A stretch of 64,000 nt of DNA from Streptomyces sp. HNM0575 (GTDB lineage: Bacteria; Actinomycetota; Actinomycetes; Streptomycetales; Streptomycetaceae). Shown piece by piece: positions 35,925-45,140 of this stretch. The DNA lies in assembly GCF_012726265.1 (NCBI RefSeq), contig NZ_JAASAG010000005.1:248001-312000 (forward strand). Reading direction: 5' to 3'. Made by a program: the position numbers and the translations under genes. Position 1 is the stretch's first letter. The number at the start of each line of letters is the position of its first letter. The notes beneath the pieces were generated by a model. That model was given only the letters and a program-made list of their open reading frames with translations. It ran no database searches and was not told the DNA's origin.

Positions 35925-36599
35925 GTGCTCGAACAAGTGGCTATGAATTCTGCAAGAGCGGATTCGGTCACCGTGCTGATCGCAGGAGACCGTCCGGTGT
36001 ACAGGTCGAGTTTGAGGATTCTCCTCGACGATGTGGACGCACTGGAAGTGGTCGGGGACGTCTGCACCGGACCGGATGCCGTGACCGTGGTCCAGCGGCT
36101 GCGTCCGGACGTGGTGCTGCTGCACGTCAATCCGCCGAGCGTCCCCCTCGTCGAGGTGATCACCCCCATCACCCAACGCTGTCCGGATACGGCCGTCCTG
36201 ATCGTCAGCATCGCCGACGACCGGGAGGCTTTTCTCGCGGCCATGCGCGCAGGTGCCCGCGGCTATCTCTCCCGGGGCGCGCCCTCGGAGGATCTCCTGC
36301 TGGCCATCGGGATCGTACGGTCCGGCGGCCTGGTCTTCGACTCCAGCACCTCGGGCTGGGTCACCGATCACCTGGCCCAGCCGGTCGGAGTGGCCAAGCC
36401 TTTCCCCGAGTTGACGGACCGGGAGCTGGAGGTGCTCGAACTCGTCGCCGACGGTCTCGGCACGGCCGCGATGGCCAAACAGCTCGGCCTGTCCGTCAAG
36501 ACCGTGCGCAACTACTTATCCCGCATATTCGCCAAGCTGCACCTGGTCGACCGAGCCGAAGCCGCGGTGCGCGCCAGACAGGCCGGACTCGGTCACTGA
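35925..36599 (+). CDS. Atypical LuxR-type response regulator, phospho-Asp replaced
   Basis: The 224-residue protein has a receiver domain and a complete C-terminal LuxR HTH (LTDRELEVLELVADGLGTAA, LSVKTVRNYLSRIFAKLHL). In the receiver, VVLLHVNPP has His67 where the phospho-accepting Asp belongs. Only one of the two acidic pocket residues remains (IAGDRPVY), and the conserved Lys is Arg (YLSRGA). It therefore cannot be activated by the usual phosphorylation. Leu198 is a TTA codon (36516), which implies bldA control. The GTG start follows GGGGGAGG. It is a clear paralog of the protein at 59872. Confidence 0.9.
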   Translation: MLEQVAMNSARADSVTVLIAGDRPVYRSSLRILLDDVDALEVVGDVCTGPDAVTVVQRLRPDVVLLHVNPPSVPLVEVITPITQRCPDTAVLIVSIADDREAFLAAMRAGARGYLSRGAPSEDLLLAIGIVRSGGLVFDSSTSGWVTDHLAQPVGVAKPFPELTDRELEVLELVADGLGTAAMAKQLGLSVKTVRNYLSRIFAKLHLVDRAEAAVRARQAGLGH

Positions 36600-36780
36600 A
36601 ACCGGCCGGGGATGCGGTTTTCCGGTGGCCGCCTACGACACCCGGCGCACCACGACGGCCGGTCGACGAGTCGAGTACGAGAACGAGAACGAGCCACAAT
36701 GCAGGGGCACTTCGCGGTCCCGCGGATCCCACGGCGGTAGCCGGTGAAGAAGCCGTTCGGCGACCCGGAGGATTCTCCCT

Positions 36781-37482
36781 TCATTCCGTGCCCGAATCCG
36801 AGTATTCGGTGCCGGAGTCGGAGTGGAGCGGGCCGCCCTCGCGCTGCCACTGAGTGATCCCGCCCTGCAACGGACGCGCCGGGATCTCGTGCCGGCGAAG
36901 CAGCCGGACCAGGTCGGGGGAGAGGACGCAGTAGGGGCCCTGGCAGTAGGCGATGACCTCCACGTCCCGCGGGATGCTGTCGATCTTCTCCCTGAGCTCC
37001 GCCGCGGGCAGCGAGATGGCCCCCGGCACATGGCCGTTGGCGTAGTCGGCCTCCGAACGCACGTCGATGATCATGGTGTGCGGATCGTCCATGTGCGCGC
37101 GCAGCTCGTCGGCGGTGACCGGCCGCAACTCGTCGGCGCTGCCGAGCAGTTCCCCGACGGCCAGCCGCAGGTCAGCGAGCCTGAGCTCCGCGCAGTACTG
37201 CATCGACCCCAGGAGCCGGGAGACCTCGGGCCCTGCCAACCGGTAGAAGACGCGGTTGCCTTGGCGCCGGGTGGCGACCAGGTTGGCGCTGCGCAGCTGC
37301 TGAAGCTGGGCCGAGGTGTTCTTGAGGTTGATTCCGGAGGCGTGGACGAGTCCATCCACATCGCTCTCGCCCTTCTCGAGCAGGTCGAGGAGCCGCAGCC
37401 GCACCGGGCTGGCCAGGGCCTTGCCGATGCGGGCGAGCTGAGCGTAGATCTCCGCTTCGATGAACTCTCCCATGGGTTCCAT
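36781..37482 (-). CDS. ArsR-type regulator fused to a rhodanese domain
   Basis: Residues 10-100 are an ArsR winged helix (ALASPVRLRLLDLLEKGESD, KNTSAQLQQLRSANLVATRR). Residues 120-220 are a rhodanese domain with the active-site loop YCQGPYCVL. Rhodaneses bind persulfide sulfur on the loop Cys, so this fusion may sense sulfur transfer or redox state. The C-terminus repeats SDSGTE twice. The ATG at 37482 is used; a second one lies at 37473. It is the last gene of the long minus-strand operon, 26 bp from the exporter, and may regulate it. Confidence 0.88.
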   Translation of the reverse strand: MEPMGEFIEAEIYAQLARIGKALASPVRLRLLDLLEKGESDVDGLVHASGINLKNTSAQLQQLRSANLVATRRQGNRVFYRLAGPEVSRLLGSMQYCAELRLADLRLAVGELLGSADELRPVTADELRAHMDDPHTMIIDVRSEADYANGHVPGAISLPAAELREKIDSIPRDVEVIAYCQGPYCVLSPDLVRLLRRHEIPARPLQGGITQWQREGGPLHSDSGTEYSDSGTE

Positions 37483-37508
37483 TCTCGCCCCCACAGCCGG
37501 TGCTCCTC

Positions 37509-38816
37509 TCACGCCTGACGGGACTGCGGGGTGCTGAGGTCCGGCTCCTCCCGCGCCGTCGTGGACTCTTCCGTCTCCGTCTCCGTCTGCGTCTCCGTGT
37601 CCGTGGCCGGTACGGCGTCCGCCCGTACGGCCTGGGCCGGGAGCCTCGGCTCGAGTCGGACGAGGGAGAGCGCCGAGACCGCGACGCCCGCCGCGAGCAG
37701 CAGCCACATGCCGGCCGGGCTCAGCGTGAGCAGTGCGGTGAGCACCGCCGGGGCGAGGGCCGTCGGCACCGCCCAGGACAGCTGGTAGACCGCGAGGTGA
37801 CGGCCGCGCGTGGCCTCCGGCGCGGTGCTGGCCACCAGCGCCGACGCGGTCGCCCCGTGCATCAGCTCGCCCAGCGTGAACAGCAGCGTCGCCGAGAAGA
37901 CGCCGACGAGTACGGGTGTGCCCGCCGAAACCAGGCCCAGGGCGGCGAAGGACAGGAACGCCAGACAGAACACCCCGCCGCCGAGCGCTGCGACGCGGGT
38001 GCGCCGGTACCGGGTGAGGACCCTCGTCACGGGGATCTGGAGCAGCGCGATGCCCACGGTGTTGGTGGCGTACAGGACGCCGACCAGAGAGCTGGGCGAG
38101 TGCAACTCCTGGGTGAGATACACCGGGAGGCTCACCGAGAGCACCATGTAGCCGAACGCGGTGGGCACGTTCAGGAGCGTCAGCCACATGAACGGGCGGT
38201 TCGCCGCGACCAGCCGGTATCCGCGCTTGGGCCGGACGGGTGCCGGGGCTTCCGGGTCCTGCCGCACCGGGATCGAGCGGATGAGCGCGGCCGCGCCGAG
38301 ATATGTGGCGGCCGTGCCGAGGACGATCGCCTGGTAGGCGACGTCGGAGTCGAGGGCGAGCGCGCCGCCGGCGATCAGGCCGCCGCCGCCGAGGCCGGCG
38401 TTGCGCAGGCTGCGCTGTGCCGCGAGGAGTTTGTCCCTGGCGGTGCCCTGCACGATCTCCGCGATGAACGACTGGATCGAGGGCTGGAACGACACGTCGC
38501 CGAACGAGACCACCGTGACGACGAGGACCATGGGCACGGCCGAGTCCACGAGCGAGTACGTCGCGAACCCCGCCGCGCGCAGCACGTATCCGCCGACCAC
38601 GACCGTACGGGCGCCGTAACGGTCGATGAGCAGGCCCGTGACGGGGTTGCCGACCAGGGCGAGCAGCGCCGCGGTCGTCATGATCGCGCCGACCTGTGCG
38701 ACCGGCATCCCGGTGACGTGGTGGAAGTACAGCAGCGACAGCGGCAGGAACATGCCGGCGCCGGTCGCGTCGACGATCATGCCGAGCATGTACCGGGTCT
38801 GAAGGGAAAGGCCCAT
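37509..38816 (-). CDS. MFS exporter (12 helices)
   Basis: The 435-residue protein has 12 hydrophobic helices. The MFS loop after helix 2 reads GNPVTGLLIDRYGARTVVVG, and the central cytoplasmic loop is short and charged. A Thr/Glu-rich cytoplasmic tail (TDTETQTETETEESTT) ends it. Its ATG shares one base with the stop of the first ATP-grasp gene. It is the natural candidate for exporting the cluster product, besides the larger exporter at 58267. Confidence 0.88.
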   Translation of the reverse strand: MGLSLQTRYMLGMIVDATGAGMFLPLSLLYFHHVTGMPVAQVGAIMTTAALLALVGNPVTGLLIDRYGARTVVVGGYVLRAAGFATYSLVDSAVPMVLVVTVVSFGDVSFQPSIQSFIAEIVQGTARDKLLAAQRSLRNAGLGGGGLIAGGALALDSDVAYQAIVLGTAATYLGAAALIRSIPVRQDPEAPAPVRPKRGYRLVAANRPFMWLTLLNVPTAFGYMVLSVSLPVYLTQELHSPSSLVGVLYATNTVGIALLQIPVTRVLTRYRRTRVAALGGGVFCLAFLSFAALGLVSAGTPVLVGVFSATLLFTLGELMHGATASALVASTAPEATRGRHLAVYQLSWAVPTALAPAVLTALLTLSPAGMWLLLAAGVAVSALSLVRLEPRLPAQAVRADAVPATDTETQTETETEESTTAREEPDLSTPQSRQA

Positions 38817-40159
38817 CAGGCTGTCTCCGTCCTCTCGCCCGCGGCGTCCGCGCCCGTGCTCCCGTCGCCCGAGGCGTCCGCGCCCGTGCTCCCGGCCGGG
38901 ACGATCTCCGTCTGCGCTTCGAAGCGCGCGCCGAGCGCGCGCAGCCTGCGCTCGCACTCCGTACGCGTAGGCGCCGATGCGACGGCGCAGGTGAGGAAGT
39001 CCGCCGAGCCCGCGGCGGGCGAGATCACCTGCCCCACACGGCCGTACAGCCAGAAGCGCTCCACCCAGGGGTCGTCGGGAACGGCGGCCAGTGCCCGCAC
39101 GTGCCCGGGCCGCTTCATCATCAGGACCTGGCCGGCCATGGCCCGCGGCTGCGGGCGGCTGCCGCCGCGCCGTGCCTCCTCCAGGAGCGGCAGCGGAAGG
39201 CCGAGTTCGGCCCGGGTCGCGTACTCGCCGATGTTGAGGCCGAAGACGGCTTGCAGCACCTCGCGGGTCTTGGCGCCTCCCGACCGGCATGCGATCTCGC
39301 ACAGCACGAGGCGGTCGTCGGGCGTGTGGAAGATCTCCGCGTGGAAGGCGTGCTCCCGCATCCTGCCGTCCGGCCGTCGCAGCGCGGCCAGGGCCCGCTC
39401 GGTCACGTCGAGGAGCCGGCCGGTGAGCGGGTCGTCCGGGTCCAGGGTCAGGTCGACGCGGGCACCGGCGTCGGTGCCGTACGACGCCAGGTCGTACTGG
39501 TACTGCGACGGCCAGGCCAGCACCGTACGGCCGTCGACCACGAGACCGTCGACGTGGCACATGCGGCCGGGAACGTACGCCTCCATGAGCAGGTCGTCGC
39601 GCGCGTCCCCGCCGGCGAGCACCCGGGCCGTGTGGCTCTCCAGCTCCTCCCGGTCGCGCAGGATGCGCAGGCCGATGGAGTTGAAGCCGGTCCGGTCCTT
39701 GAACACCACGGGGAATCCGTGCTGTTCGGCGAAGGCGTGCGCGTCCTGCGCGGTCCGCGGCAGGGTGTGCCGGGCGACCTCGACGCCGGCCCGCCCGAGG
39801 CGTTCCTTCATCAGCGCCTTGTCCCGGAAGGGCTCCACGTCGGCCAGGCGCGGGCCGTCGAGGCCGAGCTGCTCGCGCAGCCGGGCCGCCAGGATCAGGT
39901 CGGCCTCGTGGAGCGCGACGATGTGCCGTGTCCCGTACTCGGCCACCAGCTTGAGGGCGCGCGCACGGATCAGCTCCTCGTCGTCGAAGTCGTCGAGTAC
40001 CTCCAGGTGCGCGAACCCGTGGGCGGCCGGGACCTGTTCGCCGAAGAGCTCCAGCTTGTCGCGCGCGGCCAGGACGACGACCTCGCCGTCGTAGTCGCGC
40101 AGCCACCGCTCGTACGGGAAGGGCTCGAAGGGGTTGCGGTGCAGGATCAGGATGCTCAT
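38816..40159 (-). CDS. ATP-grasp ligase 1
   Basis: The 447-residue protein has the ATP-grasp layout. An N-terminal alpha/beta domain is followed by DKALMKERLGRAGVEVARHT. GFPVVFKDRTGFNSIGLRIL is the ATP-binding lid with its Lys, LLMEAYVPGRMCHVDGLVV is the hinge, and LVLCEIACRSGGAKT is the metal-binding strand. ATP-grasp ligases join a carboxylate, through an acyl phosphate, to an amine. The gene overlaps the second ATP-grasp gene by 4 bp, so they probably form two successive amide bonds. An Asp/Gly/Ala repeat tail is present. Confidence 0.88.
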   Translation of the reverse strand: MSILILHRNPFEPFPYERWLRDYDGEVVVLAARDKLELFGEQVPAAHGFAHLEVLDDFDDEELIRARALKLVAEYGTRHIVALHEADLILAARLREQLGLDGPRLADVEPFRDKALMKERLGRAGVEVARHTLPRTAQDAHAFAEQHGFPVVFKDRTGFNSIGLRILRDREELESHTARVLAGGDARDDLLMEAYVPGRMCHVDGLVVDGRTVLAWPSQYQYDLASYGTDAGARVDLTLDPDDPLTGRLLDVTERALAALRRPDGRMREHAFHAEIFHTPDDRLVLCEIACRSGGAKTREVLQAVFGLNIGEYATRAELGLPLPLLEEARRGGSRPQPRAMAGQVLMMKRPGHVRALAAVPDDPWVERFWLYGRVGQVISPAAGSADFLTCAVASAPTRTECERRLRALGARFEAQTEIVPAGSTGADASGDGSTGADAAGERTETA

Positions 40160-41469
40160 GCCGCGCCCTCCGGGATGCCGCGGACGGTCTCGGGGCCGAG
40201 CTCGGCGACGCGGGCGCGGCCGCCGGTCCCGTCGTCCCCGGCGATCCGGATCTCGACGGTGTCGCGGATGAGTTCGGCGCCGCGCCGGATCGCCGCCGTG
40301 GTGTCGGAGCCGGTGACGGCCACCAGACCGAGCCGGTCCCAGTTGTCCTTCAGGGAGCGCACCTCGTCTCCCGGCTTCACGCTTGTCCGCACTTCGAGGA
40401 CGTCCGCCATGCCGAGGGCCTCGTCGACGCCCTCGATGGACTCGACCCGCCCCGGATCGCCCACCAGGAACCGGGTGCTCGCCCCGGCGTGCGCCTTCGG
40501 TCTGTCGGGGAGTTCGGGCACCAGGCCGAAGGGCCAGCCCAGCGCGTACGACACCAGGTCGATGCCGTAGGCGCCGTGCACCAGGTCCGTGATGGCGTCG
40601 CCGGCGATGCGGTTGTGGCTCTCGATGACGACGGGGCCGCGCGCACCGATGCGCACCTCGGTGTGGCAGACGCCGTCCCGGATGCCGATCAGGTCGAGGA
40701 AGCCGCGTACGCTCGCGCGCACTTGCTCCTCCGTCGCGGAGTCGATGCGCGCGGGGACGGCGTGCCCGACCTCGGCGAAACGGTATGGATCGACGAACTT
40801 CTCGGTGACCGCGACGACGACGTGACGGCCCGCGAAGCTGAAGGACTCGACGCTGAACTCGGGTCCCTCGACGTACTCCTCCATGAGGAAGTCCTGTAGG
40901 ACGAAGAGCGTCGAGACCCGGTCGGTGCGCGTGCCGCGCAGCCGCTCCACGTGCTCCCAGACCTGGTCGGTGCCGTCGGGGCCCTCGACCCGGAACACGC
41001 CCAGGCTCGCGGTGCCGTCGACGGGCTTGACGATGAACGGATAGCCGTGCGCGGCGGCGAAGTCGTCCAGGTCCTTGCGGCGCACGAGCGGTGCCGCGCC
41101 CACGGCGACGGGATCGCGGCCGGCGAGATGGCGCCGCATCGCCCACTTGTCGCGGATGCGCTGGGCGACGGCGTGACCGGTGCCGCCGAGCCCGTAGAGG
41201 TCGTTGACCCGGCCGGCGTTCTCGAGTCCCGCCTCGGTGATGGACAGGGCGGCGGCGAACCCCGGTGTCTGTCTCAACTCCCTGACGACCGGCTCCACTT
41301 CGGCCCAGTCGGTGTAGTCGAGTACGCAGGTGATGTCGGCGAGCTTCTCCTGCTCGGCGCTGACCTTCGTGGGGTGCTGGAGGAGGAGTACGTGCAGGCC
41401 GAGGTCCTTGGCCTTGCGTACGGTCTCGTCGTTCGCGCCTACGAGCAGCAGCGTGGTGTCCGGGTTCAA
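40156..41469 (-). CDS. ATP-grasp ligase 2
   Basis: The 437-residue ATP-grasp enzyme shows RDKWAMRRHLAGRDPVAVGA, GYPFIVKPVDGTASLGVFRV (lid Lys), FLMEEYVEGPEFSVESFSF and VVIESHNRIAGDAITDLVHG, the Glu/Asn metal site. The pattern is that of L-amino acid ligases and related peptide-forming ATP-grasp enzymes. The TTG at 41469 was chosen because a GAAGGG site and the first conserved strand (TLLLVGANDE) fit it. It is one of two such ligases in the same operon. Confidence 0.9.
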   Translation of the reverse strand: MNPDTTLLLVGANDETVRKAKDLGLHVLLLQHPTKVSAEQEKLADITCVLDYTDWAEVEPVVRELRQTPGFAAALSITEAGLENAGRVNDLYGLGGTGHAVAQRIRDKWAMRRHLAGRDPVAVGAAPLVRRKDLDDFAAAHGYPFIVKPVDGTASLGVFRVEGPDGTDQVWEHVERLRGTRTDRVSTLFVLQDFLMEEYVEGPEFSVESFSFAGRHVVVAVTEKFVDPYRFAEVGHAVPARIDSATEEQVRASVRGFLDLIGIRDGVCHTEVRIGARGPVVIESHNRIAGDAITDLVHGAYGIDLVSYALGWPFGLVPELPDRPKAHAGASTRFLVGDPGRVESIEGVDEALGMADVLEVRTSVKPGDEVRSLKDNWDRLGLVAVTGSDTTAAIRRGAELIRDTVEIRIAGDDGTGGRARVAELGPETVRGIPEGAA

Positions 41470-41539
41470 GCGAGGTGTCCCTTCCGTGCGAACAGCCGGC
41501 GGCTGGTGGGGTCGGTGCTGCGGGCGGGGAGGCCGGCCG

Positions 41540-42520
41540 TCATGGCCGGTCCGCGGACGGGTCCGAGGAGGGCCAGACGCTGAGATAGCGCTCGCCCGTG
41601 TCCGGCAGGATCGTGACGACGGTCTGACCCGCGTGCTCGGGGAGCCGGGCCACGCGCCGGGCGGCGTGCACCGCGGCACCGGAGGAGACTCCGGCGAGCA
41701 CGCCCAGGCTGCGGGCGAGCCACCGGGCCGTTTCCATGGCGTCCTCGTCGGAGACGGTCAGCACGTCGTCGATCAGGGCGAGGTCGGTGGTGTCGGCGAT
41801 GAAACCGCCGGTCAGCCCGGGGATGGCGTGTGTGCCGGCGTATCCCTTGGAGATGACCGGCGAGCTCTCCGGCTCCACGGCGACGGCCTTGAGGTGCGGA
41901 TTGCGCTCCTTGAGGAAGCCGGCCGCGCCGGAGAGCGTCCCGCCGGTGCCGATCCCGCACACCAGGATGTCGACGCAGCCCTCGGTGTCGGCCCAGATCT
42001 CCGGGCCGGTGGTCTCGCGGTGTGCGCGGACGTTGTGGGCGTTCTCGTGCTGGCGGGGGAACCAGGAGTCCGGGGTGGCCCGGTGCAGTTCCTCGGCCCG
42101 GTCGATGGCCCCCTGGAAGCGCAGCTCGTGCGGCGTGAGCACCACCTCGGCGCCCAACGCGCGCAGCAGGGCCCTGCGTTCCTCGGTCGAGTTGTCCGGG
42201 AGCACGATCACGCAGCGGTAGCCGCGGGCGGCCGAGAGGGCGGCGAGCGCGATGCCGGTGTTGCCCGACGTCGCCTCGATGACGGTGCCGCCGGGCCGTA
42301 GCAGGCCCGTCTCCGCCGCGGCGTTCAGCATCCACAGCGCGGCACGGTCCTTGATGCTGGCCAGCGGGTTGGCCGACTCCAGCTTCGCGAGGATTTGAGT
42401 GCCGTCCGCGGCCCCGGCGGCGGGCAGTCTGAGCAGCGGCGTGTTGCCTATCAGGTCCTCGATGCCGTCCGCGATGCGAGGCCGGGCGGCGGGGAGTACG
42501 GGCGAGAGCGATTCGGGCAT
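41540..42520 (-). CDS. Cysteine synthase family PLP enzyme
   Basis: The 326-residue fold-type II PLP enzyme has IGNTPLLRL, the PLP Lys in NPLASIKDRAALWML, SGNTGIALAALSA (substrate loop), VCGIGTGGTLSGAAGFL (phosphate loop) and GVSSGAA near the end. O-acetylserine sulfhydrylases make cysteine from O-acetylserine and sulfide. Many secondary-metabolism relatives use other nucleophiles to make beta-substituted alanines, for example O-ureidoserine in D-cycloserine biosynthesis. The serine acetyltransferase next to it would supply O-acetylserine. It is read here as the supplier of cysteine or, more interestingly, of a beta-substituted alanine. Confidence 0.92.
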   Translation of the reverse strand: MPESLSPVLPAARPRIADGIEDLIGNTPLLRLPAAGAADGTQILAKLESANPLASIKDRAALWMLNAAAETGLLRPGGTVIEATSGNTGIALAALSAARGYRCVIVLPDNSTEERRALLRALGAEVVLTPHELRFQGAIDRAEELHRATPDSWFPRQHENAHNVRAHRETTGPEIWADTEGCVDILVCGIGTGGTLSGAAGFLKERNPHLKAVAVEPESSPVISKGYAGTHAIPGLTGGFIADTTDLALIDDVLTVSDEDAMETARWLARSLGVLAGVSSGAAVHAARRVARLPEHAGQTVVTILPDTGERYLSVWPSSDPSADRP

Positions 42521-42558
42521 GGGCGTCTTCCTCCGACGTGTGGGTGCCGGGCGCTGGA

Positions 42559-43203
42559 TCACCAGCAACCTGCCGAGGCGGTGTGGCGCATCAGCTCGAC
42601 GGCGTGCTGCGGGGTCTGCCGGCGCGGTGATTCGACCGCGGCGGGGGCGAGGACTCGGGCCTTGGCCGGCACGTTCCGCACGACGAGGGCCTGCGCCCCG
42701 ACGACGGCTCCGGCGCCGATGGTCACCGGGCCGAGGACCGTCGCGTTGGCGCCGAGCATCACGTGGTCCCCGACGACGGGGTGGCGCCGCTCGCCCTCGG
42801 CCCGTGCGTTGTCGTGCCACCAGCCGACCGCGCCGAGCGTCACCTGGTGGTAGATGGTCACGTCGTCCCCGATGCGCGCGGTCTCGCCGATGACGACCGC
42901 GGCGCCGTGGTCGATGAAGACCCTGCGCCCGAGCTCCGCGCCCGGATGGATCTCGACGCCGGTGACCGCACGGGCGGCGACCGACAGGGCCCGCGCGGAC
43001 GCCCGCAGCCCGCGCCGGTGGAGCCGGTGGGCGACGCGGTGGGTCCACAGGGCCGGCAGGGCGGGGTGGAGCAGGGCCTCCGCGCGCGTACGGACCGAGG
43101 GGTCCCGGTCGACGACGGTGCGCAGGTCCTCGCCCAGCTCCCTGAAGCCCTTGCCGGTGGGCTTCGGGAGCCTCGTCCGTGGCTGTCTCACGCGCTCATT
43201 CAC
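42559..43203 (-). CDS. Serine O-acetyltransferase (CysE-like)
   Basis: The 214-residue protein has an N-terminal helical part (FRELGEDLRTVVDRDPSVRT) and a left-handed beta-helix of hexapeptide repeats (GVEIHPGAELGRRVFIDHGA, VIGETARIGDDVTIYHQVTL, HPVVGDHVMLGANATVLGP). The catalytic His is in FIDHGAA. It should make O-acetylserine from serine and acetyl-CoA. The GTG start follows GAAGGTGAG. The C-terminal tail is not the usual cysteine-feedback tail. It lies directly upstream of the cysteine synthase-like gene. Confidence 0.92.
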   Translation of the reverse strand: MNERVRQPRTRLPKPTGKGFRELGEDLRTVVDRDPSVRTRAEALLHPALPALWTHRVAHRLHRRGLRASARALSVAARAVTGVEIHPGAELGRRVFIDHGAAVVIGETARIGDDVTIYHQVTLGAVGWWHDNARAEGERRHPVVGDHVMLGANATVLGPVTIGAGAVVGAQALVVRNVPAKARVLAPAAVESPRRQTPQHAVELMRHTASAGCW

Positions 43204-43216
43204 GCACTCACCTTCA

Positions 43217-43236
43217 AATCTATGGATCTTTAGATT
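43217..43236. promoter_or_regulatory. AT-rich inverted repeat upstream of the serine acetyltransferase
   Basis: AATCTA-N8-TAGATT is a 6-bp inverted repeat in a very AT-rich 39-bp gap between the FMN reductase stop and the acetyltransferase GTG. It stands out from the GC-rich surroundings and could be a promoter or operator that lets the acetyltransferase-to-rhodanese half of the operon be expressed separately. Confidence 0.4.
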
Positions 43237-43242
43237 AATGGC

Positions 43243-43932
43243 CTAGTTGGAGTTGCGCAAGCAGTCCCTGCGAAGCCCGTCACTGCGGCTTCCGTTCCAG
43301 TCGACTGCCGCCGGCTGCAAGGGAGTTGGGCGTGTGGCAGCCGCGTTCCGCGCCGCCATGCCGAGGACCTGGGAGAGCATCACGGTCATCTGCGTGCGGG
43401 CGTGGATCTGCTCGTCCGACGCGGCTCCCGTCAGGCCGCCCGGGTCGTCCTCCCAGGCGCGGGTGGTCACCCCCAGCGGCGTCGGCCAGGCACGCAGGGC
43501 GTGGCCGACCGTGCGCATCGTCGCCAGCGTGGACGCCGTGCCCTGCGCTCCCGCACCGACCGCGACGCAGCCGACCGGGACTCCTTCGAGGAACATCCGC
43601 GGCGTGACGAGGTCGTTCGCGTAGTCCAGGGCGTTCTTCAGCAGCCCGGAGATCGTGCCGTGATACGTGGGCGAGACGAGCACGAGTCCGTCGGCGCGCT
43701 CCAGTGCGCGTACGAACTCCCCTGCCGCGCCCGGGCCTTCGGACAGACCGGGCCGGTAGAAAGGGAACTGCAACTCGGCGCCGGTGAAGACCCGGGTGGC
43801 CGCCCCCTCCTCCGCGCACCGGCTCGCGCACCAGGTCGTCACGCGCTCCGTCGTCGATTTCGCCCTGAGGGAGCCGCTGACCAGCACGATGTTGGATGCG
43901 TTCACGGTTGCGAGAACCTCCGTCGATGTCAT
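43243..43932 (-). CDS. NAD(P)H-dependent FMN reductase
   Basis: The 229-residue flavodoxin-like protein has the FMN phosphate loop SGSLRAKSTTERV and the isoalloxazine region SPTYHGTISGLLKNALDYA. These are the signatures of NADPH-dependent FMN reductases such as SsuE/MsuE. It would supply reduced FMN to a two-component monooxygenase. The acyl-CoA-dehydrogenase-fold protein of the same operon (46522-47652) is a candidate partner. It overlaps the FAD monooxygenase gene by 4 bp. The last 40 residues are poorly conserved. Confidence 0.9.
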   Translation of the reverse strand: MTSTEVLATVNASNIVLVSGSLRAKSTTERVTTWCASRCAEEGAATRVFTGAELQFPFYRPGLSEGPGAAGEFVRALERADGLVLVSPTYHGTISGLLKNALDYANDLVTPRMFLEGVPVGCVAVGAGAQGTASTLATMRTVGHALRAWPTPLGVTTRAWEDDPGGLTGAASDEQIHARTQMTVMLSQVLGMAARNAAATRPTPLQPAAVDWNGSRSDGLRRDCLRNSN

Positions 43933-45140
43933 GTGCCGGAGCTGGCAACCGGCTTCGAGCAGGGAACGTCCTTGTCCGGCCTCCAGTCGACGACTTCGAG
44001 AGTCGCGGCGTCCTTGCGGCCGCTGGACCTCATGGCGTCGTCGCGGGACGCCGCCTCCGTGCGGCTGGCGCCCTGGTCGACCGCGCCTTGCCGGCGCGAG
44101 TGCAGCACGATCGCCGCGGTGCGCTCGACGCGCTGCGTCTGGTAGGCGATGAGCGCCTCGCCGGGGTCGTCGTACGAGCGGAGCGACCGGGCCAGCACGT
44201 ACGCGTCCTCAAGTGCCGTGTTCGCGCCCTGCCCCATCGCGGGTGCCATCGGGTGCGCGGCGTCGCCGAGCAGCGCCACCCGCCCGTCCACCCAGCACGG
44301 CACGGGGTCCCGGTCGTGGATGTCCGTGACCGCGAGGTCCGCGGGAGACGCGGAGCGGATCATGTCTGCGACGGGCTCGTGCCAGCCGGCGATGCGTTCC
44401 AGCAGCGCCGCGAGGGCGCCTTCCTGTCCCATGGCGGGCCACTCGCCGGGCGGTGCGGTGATCTTCGCCGTCCAGTACAGGGTGTCGCCGTCGGCGGGGG
44501 CCACGAAGATCTGCACGCCCTGCCCGTTGATCACGAAGGCCTGCGGATGCAGCGGGGATCCGACGACCCGGCCGCGCACCGACGTGTAGCCCAGGTACCG
44601 GGGCGGCCCGTCTCCCAGCATGGCCGCGCGGACCACGGAGTTGAGGCCGTCCGCCGCCACCAGCACATCGCTTTCGAGGATGCTGCCGTCCGACAGGTGA
44701 GCCGACGGGCGGCCGCCGTCCTGCGCGTACCCCCGGAGCGCCGTGCCGAGGCGGACCTCCGCCCCCGCGTCGACGGCCTCCTGGAAGAGGACGTTCTGAA
44801 GTGTCGCCCGCAGAACGGGTACTTGGGGCAGTCCGAGGCGCACCCCCACCTCGCCGACCGCCTCCCTCGCGAGGACGGTGCCGGCGGAGTCCATCAGCAG
44901 CCGTACGTCGTCGGGTCCCACCACGTGGCCCGCCGCGCGGATCCGTTCGCCGAGCCGGGCATCGATGGCGTCCGCCGCGGCGACACCGTTCTGATACAGC
45001 ATCAGGCCGGAGCCGACGTCGGCGATCCGCGCGGCACGCTCGACGACGGTCACCGCGATCCCCGCATGCCCGAGCGCGGCCGCCGCGGCGAGACCGCCGA
45101 TGCCGCCGCCGGCCACCACGGCCGTGAGCCGGGCGGTCAC
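43929..45140 (-). CDS. FAD-dependent monooxygenase (group A)
   Basis: The 403-residue protein has the FAD-binding start TAVVAGGGIGGLAAAAALGH, the DG motif VLVAADGLNSVVRAAM, and the GD motif ALLGDAAHPMAPAMGQGANT followed by ALEDAYVLARSL. It is a single-component aromatic or heterocycle hydroxylase, similar in pattern to urate hydroxylase and 3-hydroxybenzoate hydroxylases. It inserts oxygen using NAD(P)H. The GTG start overlaps the stop of the dihydroorotase-like gene by 4 bp. The likely substrate is an aromatic or heterocyclic intermediate. Confidence 0.9.
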   Translation of the reverse strand: MTARLTAVVAGGGIGGLAAAAALGHAGIAVTVVERAARIADVGSGLMLYQNGVAAADAIDARLGERIRAAGHVVGPDDVRLLMDSAGTVLAREAVGEVGVRLGLPQVPVLRATLQNVLFQEAVDAGAEVRLGTALRGYAQDGGRPSAHLSDGSILESDVLVAADGLNSVVRAAMLGDGPPRYLGYTSVRGRVVGSPLHPQAFVINGQGVQIFVAPADGDTLYWTAKITAPPGEWPAMGQEGALAALLERIAGWHEPVADMIRSASPADLAVTDIHDRDPVPCWVDGRVALLGDAAHPMAPAMGQGANTALEDAYVLARSLRSYDDPGEALIAYQTQRVERTAAIVLHSRRQGAVDQGASRTEAASRDDAMRSSGRKDAATLEVVDWRPDKDVPCSKPVASSGT

